DNA from: Streptacidiphilus sp. 4-A2
Lineage (GTDB): Bacteria; Actinomycetota; Actinomycetes; Streptomycetales; Streptomycetaceae
Direction of reading: 5' to 3'
Assembly: GCA_014284505.1 (NCBI GenBank)
Contig: JAAFYY010000001.1
Span: 4,836,001 to 4,900,000, forward strand
DNA length: 64,000 nucleotides
The notes below the pieces were generated by a model. That model had not been told where the DNA came from. It worked only from the letters and a program-made list of their open reading frames with translations, and ran no database searches. Both the position numbers and the translations under genes were made by a program. Below are positions 57,984 through 64,000 of the stretch, piece after piece (the stretch's first letter is position 1; every line of letters begins with the position of its first letter).

Positions 57984-60436
57984 ATGGCTCCCACACACTC
58001 GGGTCGGTCCCGCCGCAAGATTGCTCTCGGCATACGTCTGATCGGCGCCAGCGCCCTCGCCGGCGCGCTTGTCGCGGGGCTGGGGATACCCGCGGTGGGA
58101 GCCATCGGCCTTGGCGCGAAGGCCGCCGCCAACGAGTTCAACAACATCCCCAACGACCTGGCCATCCCGCAGCTCGCACAGGTGTCGACCATCTACGACG
58201 CCGACGGCGGGGTCATCGCCGAGTCCTACGCCCAGGGCCAGGACCGGATTTCGGTGCCGCTCAGCCGGATCGCGCCGGTGATGCAGAACGCCCTGATCGA
58301 CATCGAGGACCACCGCTACTACCAGCACGGCGCCATAGACCTGGAAGGGACGCTGCGCGCGCTCACCAAGAACGCCAGCGCCGGGGCCACCACCCAGGGC
58401 GGGTCGACGCTGACCCAGCAGTACGTCAAGAACGTCTTCATCTACGAGGCCGGCGACGACCCCTCCAAGCTGGCCGAGGCGACCCGGCAGACCACCGGCC
58501 GGAAGATCCAGGAGCTGCGCTACGCCATCAAGTTGGAGGAGGAGCTCTCCAAGCAGCAGATCCTGGACGACTATCTCAACATCACCTACTTCGGTGAGGG
58601 CGCCTATGGCATCGAGGCCGCCTCCGAGCTCTACTTCAGCGTCCACGCAAGTCAGTTGACGCTCACTCAGGCAGCCCTGCTGGCAGGCCTGGAGCAGTCG
58701 CCGTCGGAGTACGACCCGCTGCTGAACCCGCTGGAGGCGCTCCAGCGGCGCAACACCGTGCTGGCCGCGATGGCGACTTACGACAGCATCAGCCCGGCGC
58801 AGGCCGCCGCGGCGGGGGGACCACGCTGAACCTCAGGCCCACCCTGCCGCGGACCGGCTGCATCACCGCGCAGCAGGACGAGGGGTTCTTCTGCAACTAC
58901 GTGGAGGACGTGGTGCTCCAGGACCCGGCCTTCGGCAGGACGGCCGCGGCCCGCCAGGCCCTGTGGGACCTGGGCGGCCTGCAGATCCACACCACGCTCG
59001 ACCCGCGCGACCAGGCCGCCGAGAACCGGGCGGTCGCCGACAACGTGCTGGCCGGCAACCGGGCGGCGGCGGCGACCACCATGGTCCAGCCCGGCACCGG
59101 GAAGATCCTGGCGATGGCGCAGAGCCGCCCCTACGGCGACGGCCACGACCAGACCGAGATCAACTACAACGCCAACGCCGACTACAACGGCGGCGAGGGC
59201 TTCCAGACCGGCTCGGTGTTCAAGGCCGTCACCGCGGCGGCGGCGCTGGAGGAGGGCTTCCCGCTGAGCTACACCATGTACGCGCCGGCGACCGCCGACT
59301 ACCCGCCGATGACCAACTGCAACGGGCAGTCCTACCCGGCGGTGGCCGGCGACATGAACGACACCTCCACCGCGCCCGGCGACATCGACATGGTGCAGGC
59401 CATGGCCGCCTCGGTGAACACCTACTTCGTCCCGCTGGAGCAGCGGGCGGGGCTGTGCAACGTGGTCCATATGGCGCAGAGCCTGGGGCTGAGCTACGCG
59501 GGCAGCCCGAACGGGCTGGTGCCGCTGGCCCAGGTGCAGTCGCTGACGCTGGGGGTGAACGCGCTGACCCCGCTCCAGATCGCCGACGCCTACGCGACCT
59601 TCGCCAACAACGGCGTGTACTGCGGCCCGATCGCGATCGACAGCGTGACCACCGCCGCCGGCAGGAACCTGCCGGTGCCGTCGGCCGACTGCCACCGGGT
59701 GATGAAGCGGAGCACGGCGGCGGGGGTGAACACCCTGCTGGCCTCGGTGGTCTCGGACGAGGGCACCGGCGCCACGGTCGGCATCAACTGGTCGGACGCG
59801 GGCAAGACCGGTACCACCAACAACGACGACCAGGCCTGGTTCGCCGGGTACACCAAACAGATCAGCGACGCGACGGTGGTGTCCACCCCGGACGACCCCA
59901 ACCGCTCGCTGGACCCGTGGATCACCATCAGCGGCGAGTACTACCCGAACGCCTTCGGCTACCTCACCTCCGGGCCGATCTGGAAACAGGCGATGACCGA
60001 CTCGATGTCCGGGCTGCCGGACATCGAGCTGAACTTCGCCCCCCGGCCGAGCGACGCCCAGCAGCAGCCACAGCCGACGGACTCCCCGACCGACGGCACG
60101 ACCACCGGCTGGACCGACGGCGGGACGAGCGGGGGCACGGACGGGGGCTTCGGCGGGACGACGGGCGGCGGGACGACGGGCGGCGGGACGACGGGCGGCG
60201 GGACGAACGGCGGCTTCGGCGGCACGAACGGCGGCACGACGGACGGTGGCACGACGGGCGGGACCACGGACGGCGGCACAGGCGCGGCCGGGGGTACCTC
60301 GGGCGGCAACGGCGGCACCACCGGGTGGACCGGCTGGACCGGCGGCGGGAACGGCGGGAACACCGGCGGGACCACCGCGGGACCAGTGGCGGGAACGGCG
60401 GGAACAACGGTTGACGGCGGGCTGACGGTGGCCTGA
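57984..60436 (+). CDS. Class A bifunctional penicillin-binding protein (one frameshift)
   Basis: Peptidoglycan glycosyltransferase and transpeptidase, about 816 codons, anchored by one N-terminal membrane segment. The glycosyltransferase part has IDIEDHRYYQHGAIDLEGTL (catalytic Glu) and TTQGGSTLTQQYVKNVF, then KQQILDDYLNITYFGEGAYG. The transpeptidase part has TGSVFK (SxxK), AASVNTYFVPLEQRAGLC (SxN) and GKTGTTNNDDQAWFAGYTK (KTG). One or two bases are lost near 58820. The last 130 residues are a Gly/Thr-rich low-complexity tail with repeated TGGGT units (60157-60204). ATG 57984. Confidence 0.88.
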
Positions 60437-60514
60437 CGGTGCTCGGGCGGGGCCGTCGCCCGCTCCCCCGCCGGATGACGGCGGGCTGACGGCGGCGGCC
60501 CCGAGAGTGGGGGC

Positions 60515-61562
60515 ATGACATCGAGTTCAAGCAGCGCTCCCGCCGTCGAGGTGCGGGGGCTGGCGAAGTACTACGGCGAGACCAAGGCGCTGGACGGGGT
60601 CGACCTGACCGTGCGCGAGGGCAGCGTCCGGGGGGTCCTCGGGCCGAACGGCGCGGGCAAGACCACGCTGATCCGGATCCTGTCCACGCTGATCGCCCCG
60701 GACGCCGGCAACGCCACCGTGGCCGGCTGGGACGTCGCCCGGCAGCCCCGGCAGCTGCGCCGCGCGATCGGACTGACCGGGCAGTACGCCTCCGTGGACG
60801 AGTTCCTCTCCGGCTACGAGAACCTCTACCTGATCGGGCGGCTGCTCGACCTGTCGGCCAAGGGCGCCAAGAGCCGGGCCATGAGCTGCTGGAGCGCTTC
60901 TCGCTGACCGACGCCGCCAAGCGCCCGGCGAAGACCTACTCCGGCGGGATGCGGCGGCGGCTGGACCTGGCCGCCTCCATGATCGGCCGCCCCGGGTGCT
61001 GTTCCTGGACGAGCCCACCACCGGGCTGGACCCGCGCACCCGCAACGAGGTGTGGCAGGAGGTCCAGCGGATGGTGGCCGAGGGCTCGACGGTGCTGCTG
61101 ACCACCCAGTACATGGAGGAGGCCGAGCAGCTGGCGCAGGACCTGACCGTGTTCAACCACGGCCGGGTGATCGCCGAGGGCGCGGTGGACGACCTCAAGC
61201 GGCAGGTCGGCGGGCAGACGCTGACCGTGCGCCCGGCCCGGATCGAGGAGCTGGACCGGATGGTGGCCTGCCTGGCCGCCCAGGGCGCGACCGCGGACCG
61301 GGCGCAGGGCGTGCTCTGCCTGCCGGTGGCGGGCGAGGAGCAGCTGACCGCCGTGATCGCGGCGCTCGGCAGCGGGGGCTTCGGCATCGCCGCGATCGAG
61401 ACCCGGATGCCGAGCCTGGACGAGGTCTTCCTGGCCCTCACCGGCGGCGGCCGCAAGGCAGAGCAGGCAGGACAGGCGGGACAGGCGGGACAGGCAGGGC
61501 CGGCCGGGCCCGCATCGACGACCGGACTGCCGGAGCAGCGGCGGATGGAGAGTGTGGCATGA
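60515..61562 (+). CDS. ABC exporter ATP-binding protein, DrrA-like (frameshifted)
   Basis: About 350 codons. ATG 60515. Walker A is GVLGPNGAGKTTLIRILSTL, the signature is AKTYSGGMRRRLDLAASMIG and Walker B is VLFLDEPTTGLDPRTRNEVW, with switch His replaced by Gln in LLTTQYMEEAEQLAQDLTVF, as in DrrA proteins. The C-terminal region has the DrrA-type extension (TRMPSLDEVFLALTG) and a short GQAGQAGQAG repeat. Bases are lost near 60885 and 60997. The stop overlaps the permease ATG as ATGA. It likely exports a hydrophobic drug or lipid. Confidence 0.87.
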
Positions 61563-62382
61563 GTGTGATGACAGCCCCGCCCCGGCGGCGGAGCAGGCCC
61601 GCGGCTACGAGGACCAGCGGATCAGCCTGCGCGCCTCGCTGCACCACATCGGCGCGCTGACCAGGCGCAATCTGATGCGGATCAAGGCGGATCCGGAGTC
61701 GATGATCGACGCCCTGCTGATGCCGATCATGTTCACCGTGATCTTCGTCTATGTGTTCGGCGGCGCGGTCTCCGGCAGCCAGACGAACTACATCCAGTAC
61801 ATGGTTCCCGGGATGCTCGGGCAGATCGGCCTGAACCTGGCGATGGCCGTGGGCACCGGGCTGAACACCGACTTCACCACCGGGTGATGGACCGGTTCCG
61901 CACGCTGCCGATCGGGCGCAGCTCGGTGCTGATAGCCAAGCTGCTGGCGGAGACCATGCGGGCGCTGGTGTCGCTGGTGATCCTGGTCGGGTTCGCGATG
62001 ATCCTCGGGCTGCGGATCCACACCGGGCCGCTGCAACTGCTGGCCGCGCTGGCTCTGGCCATGCTCTTCGGTTCGGCGGTGGTGTGGATGTCGATGCTGC
62101 TCGGCATGTCGCTGAAGAGCGCCCAGGCGGTGCAGGGCGGGCATGCTGGTGATCATGCCGCTCCAGTTCGGCAGTTCGGTCTTCGCGCCGACCCGGACCA
62201 TGCCGGGCTGGCTCCAGGCGTTCAGCAACGTCAACCCGCTGACGGCGCTGGCCAATGAGAGCCGGGCGCTGATCAACGGCGGGCCGGCGCTGCATCCGGC
62301 GCTGGAGGTGATCGCCTGGTCGGTGGGGCTGACGGCGCTGTTCGCACCGCTGGCGGTCGCCAGGTTCAAGAAGAAGACCTGA
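61559..62382 (+). CDS. ABC-2 type permease, DrrB-like (frameshifted)
   Basis: Membrane partner of the ATPase upstream, about 275 codons and six helices. After an early break near 61585: ISLRASLHHIGALTRRNLMR, SMIDALLMPIMFTVIFVYVF, MVPGMLGQIGLNLAMAVGTG. After breaks near 61885 and 62140: MDRFRTLPIGRSSVLIAKLL, LVILVGFAMILGLRIHTGPL, LVIMPLQFGSSVFAPTRTMP, GWLQAFSNVNPLTALANESR, ending KKKT. These are ABC-2 permease signatures. The last 17 bases overlap the end of the convergent regulator gene. Confidence 0.85.
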
Positions 62383-64000
62383 CGCCGTCCGCCGGAGTGC
62401 CGCTCGGACCGCCTGGACCGCTCGGACCGTCTGGACCACTCGGACCGCCTGGACCGTCGTTGTCACGGCCGTCGCCGCGCATCAGGGCGACGGCCTCGGC
62501 GATGTCCAGGCGGCGGCCCTCGGCGTAGGCCGCGTCGTACGCCTCGTCGCCGAGCAGTTCGCGCAGGCCGGCCATGGTGGCGTCGATCGACAGCTGCTGG
62601 AGGTGGTGGTTGACCTTGCGGCCCTGGTTCTGGTCGAAGGCCCCGAACAGGGTCGCCGCGAGCCGGGCCGGCTCCGCGCCCCACTCCGCCCCTGCTCCCG
62701 TCCCTGCCCCTGAACCTGCCCCTGCCCGGACCCGGCCCCTGCTCCAGGCGGGCGGCCCCCAGCAGGGCGGACGCGGCCATGGGAGCGAGGACCAGGGCCA
62801 GATGGTCACTCACCCAGGGCGCCGGCATCCGACGCTCGTGCAGCCGGACCAGCCCCGCGCGCATGCGGGCCAGCCCCTCCCGGGGACGGCCCTGCTGGGC
62901 GTCCGCCCAGCCGAGCATCCCCTCGACCAGTCCTTGCAGCTGGTCACCGATCGAGTAGCCGTTCTGCTCCGGGAGCAGGGTCTCGATCAGCGCCCTGGCC
63001 TCGTCCAGCCGGCCCTGGTGTCCGCGCAGCAGGGCGAGCATGCAGGCGCCGAAGAAGCCGGCGCCCTGCCCGCCGGGGCCGTACGCCCGGGCGTCGGCGA
63101 CGCCCTTGACCAGGTGCTCCTCGCCCTCCTCCATCCGGCCCAGGCAGATCATGGCGTCGCCGAGACGCACCTCCAGCATGGGAACGTCCTGCTCGGCCCC
63201 GATGCTGCGGGCCAGGACGAGAGCGCGTTCCGAGGCGCGCGCCGCGAGTTCGTAGTCACCGCCGAAGCTGGCGTTCTCGGCCTGCCCGGACAGGGCCTCG
63301 GCCATGCCCCAGCTGTCGCCGACCCGGGTGAAGAGGTCCAGGCTCTCCTGCGCGTCGGCGCCGGCCAGGTCCAGCTTGTCGGGCTGGTCGTTGGCCATCT
63401 TGCAGCGCATCTGGAGCGCGAAGCCGAGCTCCCAGTCGCGCCCCTGCTCCCGGCAGGCCTCGACCATCTCCTCGACGATGAAGGTGAGTTCTTCGAACTT
63501 CCCGGTGAACATCATCGCGAAGACCCGGAACAGCGCCGGGAGTCTGGAGGACTGGGGCAGATCCGAGGGGTAGGCGTCGAGCAGCAGCAGCGCCCGCTGC
63601 GCCACGCCCGGGTCGGGGTTGCGGGTGAAGTCCGCGTGCACGACCAGGAACTCGCCCAGGGCAGCGGCCCGGCGGGCCTCGACGAGCACCTCCGGGCTCC
63701 ACGGCGGCGCGAGGTCCACCGGCCCCTGCGACAGCGGGACCGGCGGCACGGCGAAGGGATCGCCGGGGTGCATGGCGAGCACGGCGGTGAACCAGGTGCG
63801 GGCCTCGGACTCGTAGTTGCGCAGCTGCCAGAACCAGCTCAGCGAGAGCACCAGGCACAGTGCCTCCTGTTCGGCGCCTGTGGCGACGGCGCGGCGCAGC
63901 GCGGCCCGCAGGTTGTCGTGCTCGGTCTCCAGCAGCGCGAGTGCGTCGAGCTGCTCCGCGCCGCGCAGCAGCGGGTCGGTGGCGCGGGCCAGCTCGCGGT
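62366..64000 (-). CDS. AfsR/SARP- or LuxR-like regulator, TPR part only (runs off right edge; frameshifted)
   Basis: About 540 codons of helical repeats, with the N-terminus beyond the window. Examples are FGGDYELAARASERALVLAR, GRMEEGEEHLVKGVADARAY, GRLDEARALIETLLPEQNGY, GRPREGLARMRAGLVRLHER and a final LRELLGDEAYDAAYAEGRRL. These resemble the C-terminal region of large ATPase-type transcriptional regulators often found beside DrrAB-like exporters. One break lies near 62740. The end is a collagen-like GPGGPSGPDGPSG tail. The DNA-binding and ATPase domains are not in view, so the family call is tentative. Confidence 0.6.
62406..62459 (-). repeat. 9/18-bp tandem repeats encoding a G-P-x collagen-like tail
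   Basis: Six GGACC-led nine-base units that on the minus strand encode GPGGPSGPDGPSGPGGPSG, the C-terminal tail of the regulator. Confidence 0.85.

Noticed and set aside
57984..64000. Secondary-metabolite gene cluster around the DrrAB-like exporter
   Set aside because: No polyketide, peptide or terpene synthesis genes are visible; only an exporter and a partial regulator are present.

Overview
This is one stretch of a high-GC actinomycete chromosome, almost certainly Streptomycetaceae (Streptomyces, Kitasatospora or Streptacidiphilus; the genus cannot be fixed by eye). The evidence is codon use, a RepSA-type integrative element, RbpA, a GlnA2-type glutamine synthetase near glnE, nadE and panB, and typical Streptomyces secreted-protein families. 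A caution applies throughout: many genes, including housekeeping ones (nadE, glnE, panB, fpg, rbpA), are broken by apparent losses of one or two bases, mostly in G/C runs. I read these as base-calling errors in the assembly. I give one span per gene and note the shifts.

Bases 1-2.9 kb hold the end of a pSAM2-like mobile element: repSA (5' end outside the window), a small excisionase and a tyrosine integrase, overlapping one another. No transfer genes or attachment site were seen.

Bases 2.9-12.2 kb (minus strand) hold a giant secreted RHS/YD-repeat polymorphic toxin of about 2,800 codons. It carries two inserted lectin domains (bulb-type and ricin-type), a Hint self-cleavage domain ending in a classic pre-toxin motif, and a C-terminal NucA/NucB-type DNase. 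Three bases after its stop is a SUKH-like immunity gene of lower GC.

Bases 12.2-15.2 kb hold two insertion sequences. The first is IS5-like with an opposite-strand companion gene. The second is a full ISAs1-family element with a perfect target duplication, which split a gene remnant whose leader resembles that of the RHS toxin.

Bases 15.4-21.8 kb (plus strand) hold two large surface or exported proteins: DNRLRE/FG-GAP/ricin/LamG, then beta-propeller/Ig-repeat. Bases 22.1-23.3 kb hold four small unknown genes that overlap end to start.

Bases 23.3-31.2 kb hold a SpoIIE-type phosphatase and a molybdenum hydroxylase group: SRPBCC protein, molbindin, PucR regulator, FAD subunit, and a fused 2Fe-2S/molybdopterin subunit. 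Bases 31.2-43.8 kb hold a polytopic membrane protein, Fpg/Nei glycosylase, methyltransferase, RbpA, Tat-exported phospholipase C, TPR protein, MBL hydrolase, quinone oxidoreductase, acetate transporter and PAP2 protein.

Bases 43.8-57.8 kb are the core nitrogen/cofactor region: glnE, acyltransferase, DUF3344 protein, glnA2, nadE, an EEP-domain membrane protein, a TetR-MFS efflux pair with a clear operator, and panB. Bases 57.9-64 kb hold a bifunctional penicillin-binding protein, a DrrAB-like ABC exporter, and the TPR part of an AfsR-like regulator that runs off the right end.
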